Part shown: in pieces, positions 1-6,239 of the stretch | Position numbering within the stretch: the stretch's first letter is position 1 | How the letters are laid out: every line of letters begins with the position of its first letter | Assembly: GCA_905480055.1 (NCBI GenBank) | Contig: CAJQOW010000114.1 | Span: forward strand, 1-7,119 | Direction of reading: 5' to 3' | DNA length: 7,119 nt | DNA from: an uncultured Acidimicrobiia bacterium | GTDB taxonomy: Bacteria; Actinomycetota; Acidimicrobiia; UBA5794 | Translations under genes and position numbers: made by a program | The notes under the pieces: generated by a model | The model's input: the letters and a program-made list of their open reading frames with translations, nothing else | What the model was told of the DNA's origin: nothing | The model's database searches: none

Positions 1-1356
1 AATGTCGTCATCCTCCTCTTCGCCTTCGCGCTGATTGTTGCAGCGTGTTCGGACGACGAGGGCGGGGACTCAGGCGACGAGACCACGACCACAGGTGAAT
101 CAACGGAGACAACTGCAGCGGCGGTCGATCTCGCTGGTACCACAGTTACGCTTTTCGGTTCAGAGAGCACGGATAACGAGGCTGGCGCCCAGCAGGACGC
201 ACTCAACGTGTTCGCAGAGGCAAACGGGATGACCATCACCTTCACCGGTGCTCGTGACTTCTCCGACCAGATCAACGCACAGGCAGCTGGTGGCAACCCA
301 CCTGACATCGGGGTCTTCCCACAGCCAGGCAAGGTCATCGACTTCGGTCTTCAGGAGTTCATTCTCCCGATCCCCCAGGAGATCGTTGACTTCTCCCGCC
401 CACAGTGGCCGGCAGGAACCCTCGAGACCGTAACCGCAGCTGACCAGGTGTGGGGCCTCCCGAGCAAGACTGACCTCAAGTCGCTCTTGTGGATGAACAA
501 CGAGATCTTCGCTGCTGGTGGCTACGAGGTTCCAGAGTCCCTGGACGCCTTGTGGGCTCTCTCAACGCAGATGATCGCTGACGGCGTCACCCCTTGGTGC
601 GTCGGTGTCGAGTCTGGACCTGCGACTGGTTGGACGTTTACCGACTGGATGGAAGACATCACCCTGCGCACTGAGGGTGCAGACTTCTACGACCAGTGGG
701 TTTCCAACGAGATCACCTTCGACGATGAGCGCGTCCAGGCGATTGCCCAGACGATCCTCGACGTATGGAACACCCCTGGTGCGGTCTTCGCCTCAGGTGG
801 CTCGATCGTTACGACGGCGTTCGGCGCCAATGGTGAGCCGCTCGTCAATGGCGACTGCGCCATGCACCGTCAGGCATCGTTCTTCGCTTCCTTCTTCCCA
901 GAGGGCACGACGATCACTCCTGATGGCGACCTGAGCGTTGCCTACTTCCCTTCAAACGAAGGGCGCCCAGTGCTCACGGCTGGCACTTACGTGTCGGCGT
1001 TCCGTGATGCTCCTGAGGTGTGGGCTGTGATGGAGTACATGACGTCGGCCGAGTACTCGACCAATCGTCAGGCTGCGCAGGCAGCGCGCGTCAACGCAGA
1101 GGTTGAGGGTGGCGGAGCGAACTCCGGCTATCTGTCTGCAAACCTCCAACAGGACCTCAGCGTCTACAACGAGCTCGAGCAGAACTTCGTTGAGATTCTG
1201 CAGAGCGCTGACCCGGCACGCTTCGACGCATCAGACCTGATGCCAGCAGCGGTCGGTGCGGGTACGTTCTGGACTGAGGGAACGAGTGCCATCAACGGTG
1301 ACAAGACCGTTGCCGATGCATTCGCTGCCATCCAGGCTTCATGGCCTAGCAGCTAG
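1..1356 (+). CDS. aglE: Alpha-glucoside-type ABC transporter substrate-binding lipoprotein (AglE-like), 5' partial
   Basis: The reading frame is open from base 1 with no start codon, so the first few residues lie off the left edge; 451 residues are visible. The first 15 are a hydrophobic signal peptide ending in a lipobox (VAAC), with the lipidated Cys at codon 46-48. A low-complexity Asp/Glu/Thr/Ser linker follows (residues 17-44), then the solute-binding domain from about residue 45. The motif GGNPPDIGVFPQPG (about 97-110) and the C-terminal pattern ending in ASWP are typical of alpha-glucoside binding proteins (family 1 extracellular solute-binding). The protein should sit on the outer face of the membrane and deliver an oligosaccharide to the permeases encoded just downstream. 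The GTG at 208 is an internal codon, because choosing it would discard the lipobox and the first strand of the fold. The substrate is not readable from sequence: alpha-glucosides are the family precedent, but other glycosides are possible. Confidence 0.9.
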   Translation, partial: NVVILLFAFALIVAACSDDEGGDSGDETTTTGESTETTAAAVDLAGTTVTLFGSESTDNEAGAQQDALNVFAEANGMTITFTGARDFSDQINAQAAGGNPPDIGVFPQPGKVIDFGLQEFILPIPQEIVDFSRPQWPAGTLETVTAADQVWGLPSKTDLKSLLWMNNEIFAAGGYEVPESLDALWALSTQMIADGVTPWCVGVESGPATGWTFTDWMEDITLRTEGADFYDQWVSNEITFDDERVQAIAQTILDVWNTPGAVFASGGSIVTTAFGANGEPLVNGDCAMHRQASFFASFFPEGTTITPDGDLSVAYFPSNEGRPVLTAGTYVSAFRDAPEVWAVMEYMTSAEYSTNRQAAQAARVNAEVEGGGANSGYLSANLQQDLSVYNELEQNFVEILQSADPARFDASDLMPAAVGAGTFWTEGTSAINGDKTVADAFAAIQASWPSS

Positions 1357-1377
1357 CAAACGACAAACGCAGAAACA

Positions 1378-1409
1378 GAGGGCCCGGAGCAGATTTGCTC
1401 CGGGCCCTC
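1378..1409 (+). terminator. Strong intercistronic hairpin between the binding-protein and permease genes
   Basis: This is a perfect 14-bp inverted repeat (left arm GAGGGCCCGGAGCA at 1378-1391, right arm 1396-1409) around a GATT loop, starting 22 nt after the aglE-like stop. No T-run follows, so it is not a classical strong intrinsic terminator. In sugar ABC operons a hairpin here commonly protects the upstream mRNA or attenuates read-through, giving more binding protein than permease. That role is inferred from position. Confidence 0.75.
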
Positions 1410-1427
1410 CTGCTATGTTGGGGCGCT

Positions 1428-1441
1428 GAGGGACGAAAGGA
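1428..1441 (+). promoter_or_regulatory. Ribosome binding site region fixing the large permease start at 1446
   Basis: Two purine-rich Shine-Dalgarno-like stretches, GAGGGA (1428-1433) and GAAAGGA (1435-1441), lie 12 and 4 nt before the ATG at 1446. The frame is also open upstream to a TTG at 1395, but that TTG lies inside the hairpin and has no such site. This favours the ATG at 1446. Confidence 0.6.
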
Positions 1442-1445
1442 CGGG

Positions 1446-3350
1446 ATGGACCGGCTACTCGTAACGATCGTTGGCGTGATTGCCGCCATCAGCATCAGCG
1501 CAATCGTCTTCGTCGGAGCGAACAAGCTCTTTGACCTCGCTCCCCGCCGGTGGTCCATCTTCAGCACCCTCATGGGAGGCGGCGCAGCACTCGCATTCTT
1601 TGGACTGCTGTGGGGAAACCGCCTCATCAATCAGCCCGTCATCACCACCATCATCGCTGTCGTCATCGGTGGAGCTGCCGGGTACGCGCTCTCACTCACG
1701 TCTGACCCTCGCCTCCATCTCGGCATCGGTGCGTTGTCCGGTGCGGCGCTCGGAGCACTCGTGGGCGCAACGCTCAAGACGCTCTACCGACCAGACCCCG
1801 ACATCGTCAGCCTGGCGATCGGACTAGCCATCATGCTGGCGATTGGCATCGGTATCTGGACGTTGCGGGGCCGAAAGTCCCCGATCCTTCGCGTTGCCTT
1901 ACTGTGGGGATCGCTCGGCTGGATTCTCGGCGTCTTTCTGATTCCTGATCTTGGCGGTGGCGCTCAAGCATGGTCCATTGCCGCAGCGACCATCGGCGGC
2001 GCACTCTTCGGTGCCTGGATCGGCACGTACCCGAATCCCGATGCTCTTGCTCGCCGGAACATTGCCCTTGGCTCGCGCAAATACATCTTCTTGGCCCCAG
2101 CCCTTGGGTTCGTGGCGATGACATTGGTGATCCCGCTCATTCGCACAGGTTTCCTGTCCCTCCAGACGGGGCCTCCACGAAGCCTGTCCTTCACCGGGCT
2201 GACGAACTACGGCGAGATCTTCTCTGACCCGAACGTGCTCGACCTGAGCAACTGGGCAAACATGTTCACAAGCCAGCTCTTCTGGGTGGGCGTAATCATC
2301 TTGGCCATCGGGATATTCGTGGGCCGATACGGCGGACAGAGAACCGGTGAAGGTTTCTCGCTCAACGGTGGATCACTGTCTGCCCTCTCCCTCGGCGTCA
2401 TCCTTGTGGGATTCGCGCTCTTCGCTGTCATGCGCGGAACCATCTCGAACAACCTTTGGTGGATCTTCGCTGTCACCATTTTCTCGACCGGCGCAGGCCT
2501 TGCGATTGCCGTCATGTCCGATCGCAGCAAGGGCGAGAACATCGCCAAGTCGTTCATCTTCATGCCGATGGCGATCTCGTTCGTTGGTGCGGGCATCATC
2601 TGGCGATTCATGTACATCGCCCGACCCCCGAGCAAGGACCAGACCGGCGTGATCAATGCACTCTGGGTGCAGATCGGCTACTGGAGCCAATCGACAACGG
2701 CTGTCGCCATCATCTCGATCGTTCTCGGTCTTATTGTCGCCGGCTTGCTCTACATCGCATGGAAAGCGAGAGAGGCCAGACAAACGTCGGTCGTTGCAGG
2801 ATCACTGATCGCTGCTCTGCCGCTGGTCTGGCTGATCTGGCGATTCCTCGGGCCACAGGGCCTTGGTGGAGTGATTGTCACCGAGACCGGCGAGGTCGTC
2901 GCAGATCCGATCCTCTTCCTGGCTGAGTCACCCTTCAACAACTTCTGGATGATGGTTGTGTTCATCTGGATCCAGACCGGGTTTGCCATGGTGATCTTCT
3001 CCGCTGCGATCAAGGGTGTACCCGCAGACCTCACCGAGGCTGCGGGCATCGACGGTGCGTCGGAGTCACAGATCTTCTGGCGCATCACGGTTCCTTCGAT
3101 CGCCCCCACCATCGGCGTAGTGACGACGACCTTGATCGTCACCGTTCTGAAGGTGTTCGATATCCCCAAGGTCATGACCAATGGCAACTTCGACACGCAG
3201 GTGTTGGCGAATGAGATGTGGCAGAGAGCCTTCACCGAACTTGACTTCGGCCTTGGTTCCGCTCTTGCATTCTTGCTCTTCCTCGCCGTCGTTCCGGTGA
3301 TGTACCTCAACATACGAAGAATGCAGCAGCAGAGGGAGAACGTGCGATGA
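1446..3350 (+). CDS. aglF: Large AglF-like sugar ABC transporter permease with extra membrane segments
   Basis: This is a 634-residue inner-membrane permease, about twice the usual 290-330 residues. Residues 212-634 contain the AglF-type core. The landmarks are SNNLWW (334-339), the helix IFMPMAISFVGAG (371-383), NNFWMMVVFIWIQTGFAMVI (498-517), a perfect EAA loop (E531-A-A, G537, I547, P550) that docks the ATPase, and KVFDIPKVMTNGNF (569-582). Residues 1-210 add about seven hydrophobic helices (near 5-28, 38-58, 64-84, 91-109, 119-140, 146-166, 175-194). Two further helix pairs interrupt the core near 279-329 and 418-467. Charged loops (APRRWS, RGRKSP, LARRNIALGSRK, WKAREARQ) all fall on one side under the positive-inside rule, with an outside N-terminus. 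The EAA loop then correctly faces the cytoplasm, giving a consistent model of about 17 helices. The gene follows the binding-protein gene by 89 nt and overlaps the next permease by 4 nt. The permease assignment is firm; the function of the additions is unknown. Confidence 0.9.
   Translation: MDRLLVTIVGVIAAISISAIVFVGANKLFDLAPRRWSIFSTLMGGGAALAFFGLLWGNRLINQPVITTIIAVVIGGAAGYALSLTSDPRLHLGIGALSGAALGALVGATLKTLYRPDPDIVSLAIGLAIMLAIGIGIWTLRGRKSPILRVALLWGSLGWILGVFLIPDLGGGAQAWSIAAATIGGALFGAWIGTYPNPDALARRNIALGSRKYIFLAPALGFVAMTLVIPLIRTGFLSLQTGPPRSLSFTGLTNYGEIFSDPNVLDLSNWANMFTSQLFWVGVIILAIGIFVGRYGGQRTGEGFSLNGGSLSALSLGVILVGFALFAVMRGTISNNLWWIFAVTIFSTGAGLAIAVMSDRSKGENIAKSFIFMPMAISFVGAGIIWRFMYIARPPSKDQTGVINALWVQIGYWSQSTTAVAIISIVLGLIVAGLLYIAWKAREARQTSVVAGSLIAALPLVWLIWRFLGPQGLGGVIVTETGEVVADPILFLAESPFNNFWMMVVFIWIQTGFAMVIFSAAIKGVPADLTEAAGIDGASESQIFWRITVPSIAPTIGVVTTTLIVTVLKVFDIPKVMTNGNFDTQVLANEMWQRAFTELDFGLGSALAFLLFLAVVPVMYLNIRRMQQQRENVR
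3332..3338 (+). promoter_or_regulatory. Ribosome binding site for the second permease, inside the end of the first
   Basis: GAGGGAG lies 8 nt before the ATG at 3347, within the last codons of the preceding permease. With the ATGA stop/start overlap this indicates translational coupling of the two permeases. Confidence 0.7.
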
Positions 3351-4327
3351 CGACGACACGGAAGCGCACAGAACCCGCATACTCGATCAGCGAAACGAAA
3401 CCGCTGACGGGCCGAATCGCCGGATTCCTGAAGACCATCCCAACGTGGACCCTCTGGGTCTTCGTGGTTGTCTGGACCATCCCGACCCTCGGACTGTTCA
3501 TCAATTCATTCCGAACGAGGGACGCACAGCTCGGCAGTGGCTGGTGGACGTTCTGGCAGGATGAAGCCAACGGCTACGGCGGACTGTCCCTGGACAACTA
3601 CCGAGATATCCTCGGGTCAAGTGCAACAGGCGGGGTCGGGAACGGTCTTCTCAACTCGATGGCGATCGCGGTCGTCGCAACGATCATCCCGATTGCCATT
3701 GCCGCCTTCGCGGCGTATGCATTCGCGTGGATTGACTTCAAGGGACGCAACCTGCTGTTCATCGCAGTTGTCGCTCTGCTTGCGGTCCCCTCGCAAGTTG
3801 CCCTGATTCCACTACTCCAGATGTACGCCGGTGGTGCCCACCTGACGTTGCCATTGCTGGACAAGACGATCACCGTCTTCCCGGATCTCGATCTCGCAGG
3901 AACGATTCCAGCCGTTTGGCTCACCCATACCGGGTTTGCCTTACCGTTTGCGATCTTCTTGTTGCATAACTACATCTCGGGATTGCCCTCTGACCTGTTC
4001 GAGTCCGCTCGAATTGACGGAGCCGACCATTTCACGATCTTCCGCAAGATCGTGATTCCGCTGTCCATCCCCGTTCTCGCTGCGTTCACCATCTTCCAGT
4101 TCCTTTGGACCTGGAACGATTATCTGATCGCCTTGACCATGATCGGTGGCAACCGCGAAGCCCTCCCCGCAACCGTGGTGGTGGCTTCCCTCACCGGCGA
4201 ATTCGGGCTCAGGGAAGAGCTGCTGACCGCTGGTGCGTTCATCATCACCGTGGTCCCCCTTGTGGTGTTCTTCGCCCTCCAGCGATTCTTCGTCAGAGGC
4301 ATCACTGCCGGATCCGTGAAGGGCTAG
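3347..4327 (+). CDS. aglG: AglG-like sugar ABC transporter permease
   Basis: This 326-residue inner-membrane permease has normal length for its family and is the partner subunit of the large permease. After a charged cytoplasmic N-terminus (1-30), membrane helices lie near 33-53, 101-126, 135-158, 187-209, 239-261 and 293-314. The cytoplasmic EAA loop is E219-S-A...G225...I235..P238. The C-terminus LLTAGAFIITVVPLVVFFAL followed by QRFFVRGITAGSVKG is the hallmark ending of alpha-glucoside/MalG-type permeases. The start ATG overlaps the upstream stop (ATGA), and a good ribosome site precedes it. With the binding protein and large permease it should form an importer powered by a shared ATPase that is not encoded here. 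The last 11 codons recur, with only synonymous changes, 298 bp downstream. The stop lies in the palindrome GGGCTAGCCC (4321-4330), which also supplies the stop of a minus-strand frame. Confidence 0.93.
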   Translation: MTTTRKRTEPAYSISETKPLTGRIAGFLKTIPTWTLWVFVVVWTIPTLGLFINSFRTRDAQLGSGWWTFWQDEANGYGGLSLDNYRDILGSSATGGVGNGLLNSMAIAVVATIIPIAIAAFAAYAFAWIDFKGRNLLFIAVVALLAVPSQVALIPLLQMYAGGAHLTLPLLDKTITVFPDLDLAGTIPAVWLTHTGFALPFAIFLLHNYISGLPSDLFESARIDGADHFTIFRKIVIPLSIPVLAAFTIFQFLWTWNDYLIALTMIGGNREALPATVVVASLTGEFGLREELLTAGAFIITVVPLVVFFALQRFFVRGITAGSVKG

Positions 4328-4329
4328 CC
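4292..4329 (+). repeat. Direct repeat, copy A (3' end of the aglG-like gene)
   Basis: This 38-bp stretch encodes VRGITAGSVKG plus the stop and two following bases. It matches 4590-4627 at 32 of 38 positions, offset by 298 bp. The six differences are all synonymous (Arg AGA/CGC counts for two). Sequence similarity ends just after the stop. Confidence 0.8.
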
Positions 4330-4599
4330 CCAGCGCAGCCGCCTGTCATACGCCGTATCGCTGAGGAACGAAGCTCTGGCCGTCAGGCTCGCACCTGCGT
4401 AGGCAATGGCAAAGGTGGCGAAGAGCAGACTGCGCCGTCGCTGCTCGGGTCGCCGAACACCGATGAAGACATAGAGAACTCCGAAGGCAAGGCAGGTTCC
4501 AGCGGCTACAGCGATGGCGGTTGTGAAGTACGTGTTTGGTCGCTTCCGTTGTTGCCGCCGATCGTAGACGGCGACAGCGGTGCTTCTCCGTCCGCGGTA
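4324..4599 (-). pseudogene. Fragment of a membrane protein, minus strand, no start codon
   Basis: Reading leftward from a TGA at 4600-4602 to a TAG at 4324-4326 gives 91 codons with no ATG, GTG or TTG, so it is not an intact gene. The translation nevertheless looks like real protein, with two hydrophobic segments (YFTTAIAVAAGTCLAFGVLY, with VFIGVRR after it, and SLLFATFAIAYAGASL) separated by a basic loop (RRPEQRRR). Third positions are rich in G and C. The segment from about 4330 to 4536 resembles the N-terminal membrane-sensor part of multi-pass signalling proteins (cyclase, GGDEF or kinase type), but I cannot name the family. It is truncated at its C-terminal side by the end of the aglG-like gene and at its N-terminal side by the aglG tail copy. 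I infer a remnant stranded by recombination. A chance open frame remains possible. Confidence 0.4.
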
Positions 4600-4627
4600 T
4601 CACTGCAGGCTCGGTGAAGGGCTAGCC
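4590..4627 (+). pseudogene. Stranded second copy of the aglG-like gene's last codons (direct repeat, copy B)
   Basis: The bases encode VRGITAGSVKG and a stop, identical in peptide to the end of the intact permease gene at 4292-4327, yet with six synonymous nucleotide changes in 38. Just upstream, CAG CGG TGC TTC TCC reads QRCFS, compared with QRFF in the intact gene, so weak similarity may extend to about 4575. Nothing further upstream resembles the permease. Purely synonymous divergence indicates that this tail came from, or once was, a functional aglG-like gene and is not a recent tandem copy. Confidence 0.75.
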
Positions 4628-4660
4628 AGACTCCAGACGACGAGCAACAGGACACAGAGC

Positions 4661-4680
4661 GGCGGGGCTGTGGCCCCGCC
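4661..4680. terminator. GC-rich hairpin, probable bidirectional terminator
   Basis: This perfect 8-bp stem (GGCGGGGC at 4661-4668, GCCCCGCC at 4673-4680) with a TGTG loop lies between convergent genes. It is 11 nt past the sulfatase stop on the minus strand and downstream of the transporter operon on the plus strand. TCTTC follows on the plus side. Only short pyrimidine tails are present, so termination strength is inferred. Confidence 0.65.
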
Positions 4681-4691
4681 TCTTCATGCTG

Positions 4692-6140
4692 CTAGCCCGT
4701 GTGCGGCAACGCTCGAATGGCGTCGTGTGCGCCTGGATACGGGTCGTCGCCGAGGTTGCGTTGGAGGCGGGCCAACTCACTGACGAGCTCAGCTCGGACC
4801 CCGGAGTAGGCCGGGTCGGCGATGACGTTGTTTTGCTCGAAGGGGTCGGTCTCGAGGTCGAACAACTCCCACTCGATCGGGTCGGTGGGGCCCTGGGCGC
4901 CCGGCTGGCCCAACGGATCGTTGTAGTAGCAGATGAGTTTGTGGGTCTGGGTACGGACGCCGTAGTGGGCGGGGGTGTTGTGAGCCGCGTCCCGATGCAT
5001 CCAGTAGCGGTAGTACATCGAGGTCTGCCAGTCATCCGGAAGCTCTCCCGCCAGGAGGGTCGCGAACGAGCGGCCCTGGACATGGTCGGGGATGGGTACG
5101 CCAGCGAGATCGAGCAGGGTCGGGGCAAAGTCGACGTTGAGCACGATTGCGTCACTGGCCTCGGTGTCACTGACCATCGCCGGGTATCTGATGAGCAGTG
5201 GCATGGTCAGCGACTCCTCGTACATGAGGCGCTTGTCGAACCATCCATGGTCGCCGAGAAAGAAGCCCTGATCCGAGGTGTACACGACGATGGTGTCCTC
5301 GGTGAGACCCAGTTCGTCGAGCCGGTCGAGCATCCGACCGATGCCCTCGTCCAGGCCTATCACGACCCGCAAGTAGTCCTTCATGTAGCGCTCGTAGCGC
5401 CATTCCATCTCCTCATCGTGGGAAAGGCCATGAGGGACGGGGGATTTGAGGTCAACGATCGGATTGAGGTCCATCATCGACATCTTCACCCGCTTGATGG
5501 CCTCGGCATGGCCCTCGAGATCATCGCGGAACGTCTCCGGTTCGGGGATGTCCTCGTCCTCGAACAGGGAGAAGTGGCGAGGCGCCGGCACCCAGGTTCG
5601 GTGAACTGCCTTGTGGTGGCAGAACAGAGCAAATGGCTCATCCTGGTGTTCGTCGATGAAGTCGATGGAGTCGTCGGTGATGAGATCGGTCACGTAGCCG
5701 CCACGCTCGACCACGACACCATCGGGCTCGAGCATCACGGGATTGTCGTAGTGGCCCTGACCGGGAAGGATCCGCCAGTGGTCGAAACCCACCGGGTCAT
5801 GTTGCGGGCCGTGACCCAGGTGCCACTTTCCAATCAGGCCCGTGACGTAGCCGGCTTCTTGGAGGGCTTGGGGAAACGTCCACTGCTCGTTGTCCAACGG
5901 CGTGTCGAGCGTGGTGACACCGTTCACGTGGGGATAGGTCCCGGTGAGGATCGATGCGCGGCTCGGCGTACAGATGGAGTTCGTGCAGAACGCCGCATCG
6001 AACCGGACTCCGCCATCCGCCAGCCGGTCGATGTTCGGTGTCTCGACCACCGTGCTGCCATACGCCGAGATGGCATGGGCAGCATGATCATCACTCATGA
6101 TGAACACCAGGTTCGGACGGCGGGAGGCACGGTCGCTCAC
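4692..6140 (-). CDS. Cys-type sulfatase, mucin-desulfating / N-acetylglucosamine-6-sulfatase-like
   Basis: This 482-residue hydrolase (numbered from GTG 6138-6140) removes sulfate esters, probably from sugars. RPNLVFIMSDDH near the N-terminus supplies the metal-binding D17-D18. C57-T-P-S-R61 is the CxPxR signature whose Cys (codon 5970-5972) must be converted to formylglycine. K105-W-H107, the FCHHKAVH segment (about 173-180), SDQG (D290-Q291), H298 and K303 match the remaining active-site positions. ELFDLETDPFEQNN (about 425-438) marks the usual C-terminal subdomain. The overall pattern resembles mucin-desulfating sulfatases (SulfAtlas S1_11-type, tentative). No signal peptide or lipobox is visible, implying a cytoplasmic enzyme. 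No formylglycine-generating enzyme is encoded here. The frame is open to a TTG at 6186-6188 and a GTG at 6174-6176, but neither has a clear ribosome site. I prefer 6140 because homology begins just after it. The gene is convergent with the transporter operon. Confidence 0.9.
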   Translation of the reverse strand: MSDRASRRPNLVFIMSDDHAAHAISAYGSTVVETPNIDRLADGGVRFDAAFCTNSICTPSRASILTGTYPHVNGVTTLDTPLDNEQWTFPQALQEAGYVTGLIGKWHLGHGPQHDPVGFDHWRILPGQGHYDNPVMLEPDGVVVERGGYVTDLITDDSIDFIDEHQDEPFALFCHHKAVHRTWVPAPRHFSLFEDEDIPEPETFRDDLEGHAEAIKRVKMSMMDLNPIVDLKSPVPHGLSHDEEMEWRYERYMKDYLRVVIGLDEGIGRMLDRLDELGLTEDTIVVYTSDQGFFLGDHGWFDKRLMYEESLTMPLLIRYPAMVSDTEASDAIVLNVDFAPTLLDLAGVPIPDHVQGRSFATLLAGELPDDWQTSMYYRYWMHRDAAHNTPAHYGVRTQTHKLICYYNDPLGQPGAQGPTDPIEWELFDLETDPFEQNNVIADPAYSGVRAELVSELARLQRNLGDDPYPGAHDAIRALPHTG

Positions 6141-6239
6141 GAAGAGCAGGCTAGATCGGATACCGGATGTCGGCACGCCATGGCCCAAGGCCCTGGCGTC
6201 ATGCGAACCGAGCTCAGCTCGACGCGCTCTCGGAGAAGC

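Larger units (their letters stand above)
4328..4691. other. Gene-free convergent intergenic region carrying recombination debris
   Basis: These 364 bases separate the plus-strand transporter operon from the minus-strand sulfatase. In order they hold a minus-strand membrane-protein fragment, a duplicate of the aglG-like 3' end, 35 unassigned bases, a GC-rich hairpin, and 11 bases up to the sulfatase stop. I see no intact gene, tRNA, insertion sequence ends or CRISPR repeat here. Confidence 0.7.

Noticed and set aside
1395..1420. Possible internal promoter with TGCTATGTT as an extended -10 box before the large permease.
   Set aside because: The only -35-like match (TTGCTC at 1395) is just 13 bp away and lies within the hairpin, so the spacing is wrong and the evidence too thin.
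1395..1445. TTG start at 1395 for the large permease, adding 17 residues.
   Set aside because: The TTG lies inside the 14-bp hairpin stem region and has no ribosome site. The ATG at 1446 follows purine-rich ribosome-site sequence.
4105..4617. 170-codon plus-strand frame running out of aglG into the intergenic region.
   Set aside because: It overlaps aglG in another frame and its translation is low-complexity and Arg/Gly/Ser-rich without domains. It is explained as a shadow plus intergenic debris.
4328..4691. Insertion sequence or other mobile element as the cause of the repeated aglG tail.
   Set aside because: No terminal inverted repeats, transposase piece or target-site duplication is visible. 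The repeat is coding sequence with synonymous divergence, which fits recombination better.
6141..6188. Longer sulfatase starting at TTG 6186-6188.
   Set aside because: No ribosome site precedes it, an imperfect hairpin (6178-6196) overlaps it, and the extra residues are not typical of the family. It cannot be fully excluded because the GTG at 6140 also lacks a clear ribosome site.
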